Origin: Acidimicrobiaceae bacterium
GTDB taxonomy: Bacteria > Actinomycetota > Acidimicrobiia > Acidimicrobiales > Poriferisodalaceae
Assembly: GCA_002719335.1 (NCBI GenBank)
Contig: PBHE01000039.1
Coordinates: 1 to 37,221, forward strand
Direction: 5' to 3'
Length of the DNA: 37,221 nucleotides
The first letter of the stretch is position 1. Each line of letters opens with the position of its first letter. The notes beneath the pieces were generated by a model. That model worked only from the letters and a program-made list of their open reading frames with translations, was not told the origin of the DNA and did no database searches. Positions 16,047-23,306 of the stretch are shown piece after piece. The position numbers were made by a program, and so were the translations under genes.

Positions 16047-16906
16047 ACGGGTTCGTGGCGGCCTTCCGAGATCGGGTGAGCACTGCGTCGTCGGAGCCTG
16101 GGATGAGCGCCGGTCCGCTGTATTCAGTCGAAGACGCCGTGGCGGGGTCGGTACCCATACGCGTCTACCGCCCAAGCAGTGAGATCGCACCACTGCTGTG
16201 TTACTTGCACGGAGCCGGGTTCATCGCGGGAGACCTAGACTCTCACGACCAGATCTGCCGGCTGCTGGCGTCTCGGATCGGCGCGGTCGTGGTGGCTGCG
16301 GACTACCGGTTGGCCCCCGAACACCCATTTCCCGCGCCGGTAGAGGACGCGTTCTCGGCGGTGGAATGGATCCTCGATCACGCCAGCCAGCTCGGCGCCG
16401 ACCGGACCCGGTGGGCGGTGGCGGGTGACAGCGCCGGCGGGACCCTGGCCGCCGCCGTTGCTCAGCATTGGCGTGACCGGTCCCACAGCCCGGTGATGCA
16501 AGCTCTTATCTGCCCAGCCTTAGAGTTCGCGGACTTCGATCTCCCCTCGCACCGTGCGTACGCCGAGGGCGACGGTTTCACCACGGCGATCATGAGACAG
16601 ATGGCCGACCTCTATCTCGGCGGTACGATCGACCGCCGAGATCCGCTGGTATCGCCAGCACGAGCGGAGTCATTGACAGGGTTAGCGCCGGCGGTGATCA
16701 TCAGCGCCGAGTTGGACCCATTGCGTGACGACGGTGAAATGTATGGCAGACGCCTCGTTGAGGCTGGCGTACCGGTCATGTCGTTTCGCCAACTCCAGAT
16801 GGTCCACTACGGGGTGTTGTGGTGCCGGGCTGCTCTAGAGATAGCCCCCGGTTTTAACATCGTTGTTGGCGCCCTCTCGCGGGCCCTCCACCACAGTTCG
16901 CCATAG
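16043..16906 (+). CDS. HSL-type alpha/beta-hydrolase
   Basis: A 287-residue esterase-like protein starting at GTG 16043 inside the stop of the MmcQ-like gene. It has YLHGAGF as a variant of the usual HGGGF oxyanion motif, DYRLAPEHPFPAPVEDA, nucleophile elbow GDSAGG, SAELDPLRDDGE for the acid, and MVHYGVLW where the catalytic His is expected in place of the usual HGF. The HGAGF change and the HYG spacing are unusual but do not remove the triad. It is cytosolic. The substrate is unknown. Confidence 0.85.
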   Translation: MNGFVAAFRDRVSTASSEPGMSAGPLYSVEDAVAGSVPIRVYRPSSEIAPLLCYLHGAGFIAGDLDSHDQICRLLASRIGAVVVAADYRLAPEHPFPAPVEDAFSAVEWILDHASQLGADRTRWAVAGDSAGGTLAAAVAQHWRDRSHSPVMQALICPALEFADFDLPSHRAYAEGDGFTTAIMRQMADLYLGGTIDRRDPLVSPARAESLTGLAPAVIISAELDPLRDDGEMYGRRLVEAGVPVMSFRQLQMVHYGVLWCRAALEIAPGFNIVVGALSRALHHSSP

Positions 16907-16927
16907 TCCGCTTTTCGGTTTTCCTTC

Positions 16928-17030
16928 GGTCGGATTCCAAACTTTTTGTGGGCATTCACTCTCTCCGGTTAGAGAGTGAAGTTCGTGAGTTCGGTTCATT
17001 GGTGAATCCTGTATCGCCCACCCCGAAAGA
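16928..17030 (+). repeat. Dispersed tRNA-3'-end-like repeat, copy R7 with upstream hairpin
   Basis: The core GGTGAATCCTGTATCGCC followed by CACC is at 17001-17022. GGTG pairs with CACC and TTC with GAA outside it. Upstream CACTCTCT (16957-16964) and AGAGAGTG (16971-16978) form an eight-pair hairpin. From CGGTCGGATTC at about 16928 the stretch aligns with 21046-21145 (copy R10), so the unit is at least 100 bases long. Confidence 0.8.
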
Positions 17031-17070
17031 CGTAAATGGATTTACACAGCGGTCCCTCGGTTTGTCAGCT

Positions 17071-17085
17071 ACTGGAGGTACCAGT
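17071..17085 (+). repeat. Second hairpin module of copy R7
   Basis: ACTGG (17071-17075) pairs with CCAGT (17081-17085) around AGGTA. GGTACCAG in this position recurs after R2 and R9 (GTACCAG after R1), with different flanking bases. Confidence 0.6.
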
Positions 17086-17127
17086 GCCTTAGTTGTCGGC
17101 TAGGAATCGGCGCGCGAAGCTCGTGTC

Positions 17128-17982
17128 ATGGAGATCGAACCCCTTCACGACGACTTTGGCGCGCGAGTCCGTGGCGTCGATCTAACCGGGCCGCTTCCGC
17201 CTAACCAAGTAGACGCGTTGCATGCCGCGATCGATGAACACTCGGTCCTGTTGTTTCCCGAACAGGACATGAGCGACGAAGCCCAGTTGTTGCTCACCAA
17301 GGCCCTCGGGGAGCCCGAAGAAAACCACCTTCTGTTCGGACGCACCGGCGAGATCGCCCACATCGGCACCATCGGCAACGTCATCGACGCCAAAACTAAA
17401 CGCGACGAGTCCGACCCGCACACCCAGGCGCTGAAGGGCAACAACTTGTGGCACTCCGATTCCTCGTTCCGGCTTGTGCCGTCGTACGTGTCGATCCTCC
17501 ACGCCTATGAGGTTCCCGCGGAGGGAGGTGTGACCGAGTTCGTGAGCCAGCGCGCCGCTTACGAGCGGCTGACCCCCGCGAAGCGAGCCGAGATCGACAG
17601 CCTCCATGTCCTCCACGACTACGTCTTCAGCCGCACCAAGACCGCACCGGTTGATGACAACCACGCGGCGTCCCTGCCTCCGATTGAGCAGAAGCTCGTG
17701 CGAACCAACCCGCGGAACGCGCGGCGCAACTATTACGTTGGCTCACACGCCCGTTCGATCATCAGCTGGAGCGGGATCGACAGCCGGCGGTTGATCGACG
17801 AGCTCAACGAGTTCGCGACCCAACCCGAACACCGCTGGTCCCAGGCGTGGCAGCCCGGCGACACTGTCTTTTGGGATAACCGTTGCATCCTGCATCGGGG
17901 CACGGGCTACGACGCCGATCGCTTCCGTCGACACATGCGCCAAACGCGGGTACGAGGTGCTGGACCGACGTTCGAGGAATGA
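17128..17982 (+). CDS. TauD/TfdA-family Fe(II)/2-oxoglutarate dioxygenase
   Basis: A 284-residue clavaminate-synthase-like oxygenase. The iron ligands are His109 and Asp111 in WHSDSS and a distal His in CILHRGTGYD. The 2-oxoglutarate-binding Arg lies in RHMRQTRV about 12 residues later. The start has the usual GARVRGVDLTGPL stretch. Members couple 2-oxoglutarate decarboxylation to hydroxylation, often releasing sulfite from alkylsulfonates or cleaving aryloxy ethers. The substrate here is unknown. It is a single-gene module between repeats R7 and R8. Start ATG 17128 is the first codon consistent with the family N-terminus. Confidence 0.9.
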   Translation: MEIEPLHDDFGARVRGVDLTGPLPPNQVDALHAAIDEHSVLLFPEQDMSDEAQLLLTKALGEPEENHLLFGRTGEIAHIGTIGNVIDAKTKRDESDPHTQALKGNNLWHSDSSFRLVPSYVSILHAYEVPAEGGVTEFVSQRAAYERLTPAKRAEIDSLHVLHDYVFSRTKTAPVDDNHAASLPPIEQKLVRTNPRNARRNYYVGSHARSIISWSGIDSRRLIDELNEFATQPEHRWSQAWQPGDTVFWDNRCILHRGTGYDADRFRRHMRQTRVRGAGPTFEE

Positions 17983-18010
17983 CCCCTGGGTCTGGGAGGT
18001 GTGGAATCAA

Positions 18011-18125
18011 GCCCATTGAGAGGGGACACTCTCGTTTCTCGGGTCGACTGCTGTAGCGCTCGAGTTCTGTAAGCAAGGGGCATAACAGAACAACGCGTAA
18101 TAACCGGTTTGGATCACTAGGGGTG
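18011..18125 (+). repeat. Dispersed tRNA-3'-end-like repeat, copy R8 (diverged)
   Basis: GCCCATTGAGAGG (18011-18023) is identical to a stretch beside R11. CACTCTCGTTTCTCGGG then leads into a diverged core CTGCTGTAGCGCTC. The tail GTTTGGATCACTAGGGGTG (18107-18125) is nearly identical to GTTTGGATCGCTAGGGATG after R10. The copy lies between two convergent genes. Confidence 0.6.
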
Positions 18126-18174
18126 AGAACTTTCTTCGACAACAGTTCGGACCGCAGCCCGGATGGTAACTCCT

Positions 18175-18819
18175 CTAGCCGCTATTTTCGTCGTCTCGAA
18201 TTTCTCGATAGTGAGCAAGAGCCTTTTGGTAGTGCTCCACTTCGACAGCACCAGAAATTAGGTACCTGTTATCGATTACTACAGCAGGCACACCATTAAC
18301 GCCGCTGCTTAACGCCTCGTTGTACTCAGCGAACACCTGACTCTCAAAGTTTTTTCCATTAGTTATCCGAGTTTCCTCGAAAACGTCGGTATCGATGTCT
18401 GCTTCGTGAGCAACTTCTAGGAGGACGTCAGAACTCGAGATGTCACGGTTCTCGATGAAGTACGCTCTCAACAGTTTTTGGTGATAGCGGCGCCAGGTCT
18501 CTTGCCCGAACGTGGCAGCGGTTTTGCCGGCAATGGCAGATGGCAAAGAGTGCGAGGGTGGCGGGCTGGCGCCAGACCAAGGAGTGTTGAACTGAGCTAA
18601 AGGCTCAAGCCCCGCTGGCCTTTCCCAACTTTTCGTGTATTCGGTAAATTCTGCGAGTGTCCTCTGCTCAGGTTCAGGTCGCAACAAGAACGATTTCCAT
18701 TCGATAGCAATACTGTCCCCCTCTTGGTCAGCTAATTCGTCAAGACGTACCGCCCCAACCCAACACCAAGGTCAGAGGTAATCAGACCAAACAGTTATCT
18801 GCGTTGCTTCGGAAGACAT
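18175..18819 (-). CDS. DsbA/FrnE-like thioredoxin-fold oxidoreductase, putative selenoprotein (UPWC)
   Basis: Read from ATG 18819 the frame gives MSSEATQITVWSDYL, then UGA at 18774-18772, then PWCWVGAVRLDEL and on to the stop at 18175. DsbA/FrnE family proteins have CPWC at this point, so UGA stands for the first catalytic Cys, giving U-P-W-C. With UGA read as selenocysteine the product has 214 residues, the normal family length. The rest fits as well: a helical insertion (HSLPSAIAGKTAATFG to LLRAYF) and the cis-Pro loop GVNGVPAVVIDNRYLISGA. Conventional calling would start at about 18687 and lose the active site. CTTGGT just after UGA can pair with ACCAAG about 40 bases on, but no compact SECIS hairpin is certain. 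It would catalyse thiol-disulfide exchange. No signal peptide is seen. Confidence 0.8.
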
Positions 18820-18924
18820 GGCCAAGAGCGTAGATCACGACCAAACCCCTTACCTCTACAACTCAACCCGCGATAGGTCGCCCTGAAGGAAAGCCCGTGC
18901 CGGTTGCGGTTTTTGAGACGAATC

Positions 18925-18954
18925 CCCTACCTCCCACAAAAACCTTAGGTAGGG
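18925..18954. promoter_or_regulatory. Eight-pair inverted repeat upstream of the DinB-like gene
   Basis: CCCTACCT (18925-18932) and AGGTAGGG (18947-18954) are perfect inverted repeats separated by 14 bases. They lie between the divergent dsbA-like and DinB-like genes, about 60 bases before GTG 19015. This could be an operator or a leader hairpin; no regulator gene is nearby. Confidence 0.4.
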
Positions 18955-19014
18955 CCGGTGGTTGAGAAGGTGCGTACCCTCAACATGACATTGTCAAGGA
19001 ACTAGCATCCGGCC

Positions 19015-19785
19015 GTGGACCAAATTTGTGATGACCTGGACGCCGAAACAGCCGCGTTGTCTGCCGTCGTTAGCGACTTGACTGAAGAGCAATGGCGGGC
19101 CCCAACCGTCGCCGAGGGTTGGGATAGCCATGAAACGGTCCTTCATCTTGCCTCCACTGATTGGATATGTCATCTCGCCCTAACTGACTCGACATCGTTC
19201 GTCGCCACTCGAGGGCGGGCGTGGAAGGGTGACGTTTCAGTCCATGAGTTGGTCGGCCCTGAAGTGCAAACAATGTCAGGCCGTGACCTATGGGAGTGGT
19301 TTCTCAAGGGCCGTGCCGCAATGATTGACGCGTTACGAGAGGTGGACCCTAGGGACCGCATCACCTGGTTGGGTCCAGATATTGGTGCGCGATCGTTGGC
19401 GACCAGCCGACTATTAGAAACGTGGACGCACTCCCATGACTTGGCCGACAGCTTCGGCCGTCAGTATCCGCAAACAGACCGCCTTCGCCATATTGCGCAT
19501 ATCGGTGTGGTCACCCGGGAGTTCAGCTACGTCAATCGCGGGTTATCTCCACCGACCGAACCAATACGGGTTGAACTCACCAGCCCCAGCGGGGAACGCT
19601 GGGTTTGGGGACCCGAAGACGCCACGAACAGCGTGACCTCAACCGCTTATGAGTTTTGTAAGGTCATAACGAGGCGAATACCGCTCAGTGAGTCAGCAGT
19701 TGAGACCGAAGGTGCCCCAGCAACGGAGTGGATGGAAATCGCCCAACCATGGATTGAACCACCTCGTATCAGCGACCGGGCCTAA
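19015..19785 (+). CDS. TIGR03084-like DinB/MDMPI-fold metal-binding protein
   Basis: A 256-residue protein starting at GTG 19015. The N-terminus (LDAETAALSAVVSDLTEEQW then GWDSHETVLHLASTDWICHLAL) has the first metal-ligand His region of the maleylpyruvate isomerase N-terminal fold. ETWTHSHDLAD near residue 140 supplies the second His cluster. The C-terminal 90 residues form a separate beta-rich domain, as in TIGR03084-type proteins. Related enzymes use mycothiol, the low-molecular thiol of Actinomycetota, for isomerisation or thiol transfer. The reaction here is unknown. It is divergent from the UGA-containing dsbA-like gene. Confidence 0.82.
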   Translation: MDQICDDLDAETAALSAVVSDLTEEQWRAPTVAEGWDSHETVLHLASTDWICHLALTDSTSFVATRGRAWKGDVSVHELVGPEVQTMSGRDLWEWFLKGRAAMIDALREVDPRDRITWLGPDIGARSLATSRLLETWTHSHDLADSFGRQYPQTDRLRHIAHIGVVTREFSYVNRGLSPPTEPIRVELTSPSGERWVWGPEDATNSVTSTAYEFCKVITRRIPLSESAVETEGAPATEWMEIAQPWIEPPRISDRA

Positions 19786-19825
19786 ATGTTTTAGGGTCCG
19801 TCTGCTCGATAGTGGGGCTTATTGG

Positions 19826-19995
19826 TTGTAGAGCAGATCTTGTATCGCTCACCCTCACAGACGGAATTCTCGCACTCATTACTCAGTCGGTTGGATATCA
19901 CGGGTACCAGGGTCTTCGTTTTCGGCTGCGACTCGTTGCCTCAGTTGTTCAGTTCGGCGAGTTTCGCTTCCGCCTCAGCTAAGTCGCCAGAAAAG
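19826..19995 (+). repeat. Dispersed tRNA-3'-end-like repeat, copy R9 with long tail
   Basis: The core reads GAGCAGATCTTGTATCGCTC. GAGC (19831-19834) and GCTC (19847-19850) replace the GGGC/GCCC of R1 and R4, a paired change that keeps the stem. GGTACCAG follows at about 19903, and the tail to 19995 aligns with 274-372. No gene is visible in the rest of the gap 19786-20182. Confidence 0.8.
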
Positions 19996-20182
19996 CGAAT
20001 GAGGGCGGTCACAAGTCAACTCTAAGCAGGTGAAGGTTCTTCTCACCACGCCATGGACTGCTCAGCGAAATGTGTCCAAATGTGGACCTAGTGTTCTTTT
20101 CGCCCTGTCGCGATGTCAGGCAATGAACTTCAGGAAGCTAATCCCCATTGGACGACGAGAAGATTTTGACTAGGACGAGGTA

Positions 20183-21016
20183 ATGTTCGACATGGCGACA
20201 TCACAACCCGAGGCCCCCTCTCGAGTTCTTTCCGGTTTTGAAATGGAAGCTCTCCGACAAGATGGTGTGATTTGCGCCCCTCAAGTTTTGTCCCAGGCAT
20301 GGGTGGATCGGATCGCAATCGGCATAGAAGGAACGCAAAGCGCTCCTAGCGCGCTCGGTGAAATTCTTTCTCTGAAGGACCGAGGCTTTTTCGCTGACCT
20401 CTTTATGTGGCTTGAGAACGACGATTTCAGGCACATAGTTTTTAGCTCGCCCCTCGCACGGTTGGCTCAGCAGGTTCTCGATTCGCCGACGGTGACCCAC
20501 TGGTACGACCAGTTGTTCTTAAAGGAACCCGGATCAGATGTCCCTACGCCGTGGCATCACGATCTGACTTTCTGGCCAATTAGCGGAGACCAAATCGTCA
20601 GTATTTGGATACCTATCGACAGCGTTACTTCTGAATCGAGCGGGCTTGAATTCGTGAGAGGTTCTCATCGGTGGTCAAACCGCTTCAAGGCGATTACCCC
20701 GGATTACAACTCTTTTATGGTCAATCCAGAACTTGAAGATATGCCTGACATAGATTCCAACCGCGACGAATACGAGCTTCTTTCGTGGGATCTTGAGCCA
20801 GGTGATGTCTTGATCTTTCACCCTCTCGTCGTTCATGGTTCGTCAGGAAATTCATCAAGCAACATGATGCGACGTGCACTATCTAGCCGCTGGGTTGGCG
20901 CAGACGTGGTGTACGACCCGAAGCCGCACACCATGCCCTTGCCGCGAAACCATGGACTAGACCCAGGTGATCGCCTCGGTGGACCAATTTTTCCCACCGT
21001 TTTGTCGGGTGAATAG
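20183..21016 (+). CDS. Phytanoyl-CoA dioxygenase (PhyH) family oxygenase
   Basis: A 277-residue Fe(II)/2-oxoglutarate oxygenase of the PhyH family. Iron ligands are His125 and Asp127 in TPWHHDLTFWP and a distal His in FHPLVVHGSSGNSS, with the co-substrate Arg in RRALSSRWVG. The start MFDMATSQPEAPSRVLSGFEMEALRQDGVI shows the usual helix in which the protein opens with a DG(V/F) turn. A second ATG at 20192 is possible; a GACGAGG stretch lies before both. The substrate is unknown: the family includes phytanoyl-CoA, ectoine and halogenating relatives. It is a single-gene module between R9 and R10. Confidence 0.88.
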   Translation: MFDMATSQPEAPSRVLSGFEMEALRQDGVICAPQVLSQAWVDRIAIGIEGTQSAPSALGEILSLKDRGFFADLFMWLENDDFRHIVFSSPLARLAQQVLDSPTVTHWYDQLFLKEPGSDVPTPWHHDLTFWPISGDQIVSIWIPIDSVTSESSGLEFVRGSHRWSNRFKAITPDYNSFMVNPELEDMPDIDSNRDEYELLSWDLEPGDVLIFHPLVVHGSSGNSSSNMMRRALSSRWVGADVVYDPKPHTMPLPRNHGLDPGDRLGGPIFPTVLSGE

Positions 21017-21045
21017 CTTTCAATTAGAAGACCTTGACGGAGGTC

Positions 21046-21204
21046 GGTCGGATTCTGAAGTTATTGTCGACACTCACACTCTCTCCTGTTTGAGAGTGAT
21101 TTGTGGGGCTCACGTTTCTTAGGGTGAATTCTGTAGCGCCGACGGTCCGGTACCAACCGAGGGTCTCAAGTTCCCGCATTAACAGCTGTTTGGATCGCTA
21201 GGGA
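21046..21204 (+). repeat. Dispersed tRNA-3'-end-like repeat, copy R10 with upstream hairpin and tail
   Basis: CACTCTC (21077-21083) and GAGAGTG (21092-21098) form the same upstream hairpin as in R7. GCTCACGTTTCTTAGGGTGAA leads into the core GAATTCTGTAGCGCC (21127-21140). GGTACCAA follows at 21149, and the tail GTTTGGATCGCTAGGGATG at 21188 matches that after R8. Confidence 0.78.
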
Positions 21205-21258
21205 TGCTTGATAGCACCTATGAGGGCGGGCCAACATAGGTCCATGAAAGGGACCCCG

Positions 21259-21567
21259 ATGCTACGGAAAATTTTCCAGCACCTGGTGTCAGGATTGGTT
21301 GTTCTTTCCGTGGGCTTGACTTCATGCACCGGTACTCCCCGATGGAATGAAGCTCAGGAAAAGAATTTCTTGAGGTCATGTCTTCAGCACGCCAACTGGG
21401 CCTCGCGAGATAAGTGTGTTCCATTGTCGGACGAAATTAGGGACTTAGTCCTTGCAGGCGCCCCACAGAAATGTGTTTTGACGGCAGCGAACAAAATCAT
21501 CATCGCGCCCGACACAGAAGCCGAGGACGCTGCCCGAGCCGCGTTAGCGCTCTGCCTCGAATCGTAA
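21259..21567 (+). CDS. Small putative lipoprotein of unknown function
   Basis: From ATG 21259 the product has about 102 residues: a signal peptide (MLRKIFQHLVSGLVVLSVGL) ending in lipobox LTSC, so Cys is probably lipidated and the protein anchored outside the membrane. The mature part has four further cysteines (RSCLQ, KCVPL, KCVLT, ALCLE) that could form two disulfides. In-frame starts at 21208 and 21244 exist, but AAGGGA precedes ATG 21259 at proper distance. I do not recognise the family. The gene lies next to a SelW-like redox gene on the other strand. Confidence 0.65.
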   Translation: MLRKIFQHLVSGLVVLSVGLTSCTGTPRWNEAQEKNFLRSCLQHANWASRDKCVPLSDEIRDLVLAGAPQKCVLTAANKIIIAPDTEAEDAARAALALCLES

Positions 21568-21847
21568 AATTGGTGAGTTGAAGCGCCTGTCGCCTCCGTC
21601 ACTTTCGGTCACACCCACCACCGTCACTCGACTTTCGAATCCAAACAACTGCTGCACTTGCTTCCATACAACACAGTTTGGACCCCTTTCATAGTCGGCC
21701 CCGGTGGATTCACGGCGTCGGTGTTGCGTTTACCTGCGGATGCTTAACGCTGTAACGCCCATAGCTCAACCCCCCCGTGGTGCACGAGGTCCATTTTCGC
21801 TACACCCGATGGGGCTTAGTGGGTATGTCTCGATGAGGGCCCGAGTC

Positions 21848-22096
21848 TCAGGCCTCGAAGATGCCCCTCACAAGGTCCACCATTTCACCGGGTTCGCCAT
21901 GCCGACCCGTTTCGTCCTTGGAGTAAATCAGATCCCCATCTACCCGCACGTCGAAAACACCCTTGTCGCCCGTCACCAGGTGCAAGGCCGTTATCTGGTG
22001 TTGGTAGTTAGAGAGCAACTCGCCCGCCACGCTCACGGCGTGGGCTGAATAATCTCACGGGACGCAATACGTGATCTCGATGTGGTGATTGCCCAT
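21848..22096 (-). CDS. SelW/Rdx-family protein, putative selenoprotein (CVPU)
   Basis: From ATG 22096 the frame reads MGNHHIEITYCVP, then UGA at 22057-22055, then DYSAHAVSVAGELLSNYQ and on to the stop at 21848, 82 residues in all. The Rdx/SelW fold has a CxxC or CxxU motif right after the first strand, and a central GVFDVRVDGDLIYSK with GEPGEMVDLVRGI at the end. All are present, with UGA where the second Cys or Sec belongs. A conventional call would begin at GTG 22036 and lose the redox motif. Eleven bases after UGA, CCACGC and GCGTGG form a six-pair hairpin with loop CGTGA, well placed for a bacterial SECIS. The role is probably thiol redox. Confidence 0.85.
22027..22043 (-). promoter_or_regulatory. 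Candidate bacterial SECIS hairpin of the SelW-like gene
   Basis: On the minus strand CCACGC (22043-22038) pairs with GCGTGG (22032-22027) around CGTGA. The loop lies 18-22 bases after the UGA, close to where SelB-binding loops sit in known bacterial SECIS elements, and contains GU. The hairpin also encodes the SAHAVSVA stretch. Confidence 0.5.
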
Positions 22097-22150
22097 TGAG
22101 AGGAGCCTTCCTGGTTGTGGGTTGAACTCTGCAGCGCCCACGGTCTATCT
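22091..22150 (+). repeat. Dispersed tRNA-3'-end-like repeat, copy R11
   Basis: GCCCATTGAGAGG (22091-22103) matches R8 exactly. GTTGTGGG (22114-22121) can pair, with wobbles, with CCCACGGT (22137-22144) around TTGAACTCTGCAGCG. This copy overlaps the start codon and leader of the minus-strand SelW-like gene. Confidence 0.7.
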
Positions 22151-22306
22151 AAAACTCTGGCACTAGGTTTCCGTGTGTTTATGAGGTTAGAGCACGAGCA
22201 CTCCAGGGCCGGTTTCCAGAGCGACCGGACCAAACGCGTAGTCATAGACGCTGGGTCGCTCTTGGGGGCTACGGTTTCAAATGGTCGTTGACGGCCAGGA
22301 GGTCCC

Positions 22307-23092
22307 ATGGATTATCAACAGATCAAAGTGGAAGATCGGGAAGAGGTTCGGCTTTTGGTTCTCGCCCGGCCCGAGAAGCTAAATGCCTGGACAGAGCGCA
22401 TGCATGTTGAGTTGGTGCACGCTATTGAAGAGGGCAACATCGAGAAGTCCGTTGGCGCGTTCGTGGTGACGGGTGAAGGCAGGGCCTTCTGTGCTGGCGC
22501 TGACATTGGCGATGTGTTCGCTAAAACGTTGGATGGTGAATCGCAAGGATATGGAGAGCTAACCAAGTCAGTGAATTGGGTAGGACTGGTGCGTGAGTCC
22601 AAGCCCATGGTGGCCGCTGTTAACGGCCCGGCGGTTGGGCTCGGGCTGACCATGTTGCTGTCAATGGATTTCATAGTGGCCCGATCTGACGCCAAGCTGT
22701 CTGCGCGGTTTGTGAAGATGGGCGTTGTCCCCGAGTTAGCTTCCTCTCACTACTTGGTGCAACGCTGTGGTTGGGGGATGGCCTCCGACTTGGCTCTGTC
22801 GGGTAGGACTGTTTCGGGCGACGAGGCCAAGGAAATTGGTCTCGTTGATGAAGTTGTGCTTGACGACGTGGTCGATGCCGCGGTCCGACGGGCTCGTAGC
22901 TACGCCGAGAATGCTCCCTCATCGGTGCAACTCACTAAACGGTTACTGACTGAGAATGGGAGCGAAACCGACTTAGATCTTGTCCAGCGTCGTGAGGGAA
23001 GGTCGAACGAGGAAGCTGGGCTGACGCCCGAACATCGTGAAGCTGTTGACGCTTTTCTTGAGAAACGGGTCCCAAATTTTCGTGAACGCTGA
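22307..23092 (+). CDS. Enoyl-CoA hydratase/isomerase family protein
   Basis: A 261-residue crotonase-fold protein. The CoA/oxyanion signatures are AFCAGADIGDVF (residues 60-71) and AAVNGPAVGLGLTMLLSMD near 104-122, followed by SAKLSARFVKMGVVPELASSHYL with a Glu in the usual catalytic region. The C-terminal helices (VDAFLEKR) are standard. It most likely hydrates or isomerises an enoyl-CoA in beta-oxidation or aromatic degradation. GGAGG lies six bases before ATG 22307. It is a single-gene module between R11 and R12. Confidence 0.9.
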   Translation: MDYQQIKVEDREEVRLLVLARPEKLNAWTERMHVELVHAIEEGNIEKSVGAFVVTGEGRAFCAGADIGDVFAKTLDGESQGYGELTKSVNWVGLVRESKPMVAAVNGPAVGLGLTMLLSMDFIVARSDAKLSARFVKMGVVPELASSHYLVQRCGWGMASDLALSGRTVSGDEAKEIGLVDEVVLDDVVDAAVRRARSYAENAPSSVQLTKRLLTENGSETDLDLVQRREGRSNEEAGLTPEHREAVDAFLEKRVPNFRER

Positions 23093-23184
23093 TGGGAACA
23101 CCGTGTTCCTCTCTGTCAATTTCGACCACACTCGACCACATTGGGGTCGTTGCATTTGGCAACCTCGGTCGGTCGTGTCGCTGA

Positions 23185-23290
23185 TCGTCCGAACTAAATG
23201 TGCCGTCATCGGTCGACTTCCGAATGGGAATAGTTGTTGAATTGCTTTCCATGCAAGACATATCGGGTCCCCCTCGTGGCTGCTCCCATG
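23185..23290 (-). repeat. Coding-like repeat, copy C
   Basis: The minus-strand frame gives IPIRKSTDDGTFSSDDQ, matching IYIRKSCDDGTSSSDDQ at 8380-8480. The preceding part matches only in another frame (GTRYVLHGKQ against GIRYLMVKTK), so this copy carries a frameshift. It lies directly upstream of repeat core R12, and copy A lies close to R5. Confidence 0.55.
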
Positions 23291-23306
23291 AAATGCAGAT
23301 GTAATT

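Noticed and set aside
21741-21763. Further repeat copy with CTGTAACGCCCATA
   Set aside because: Only 10-12 core positions match and neither the leader nor the tail is recognisable.
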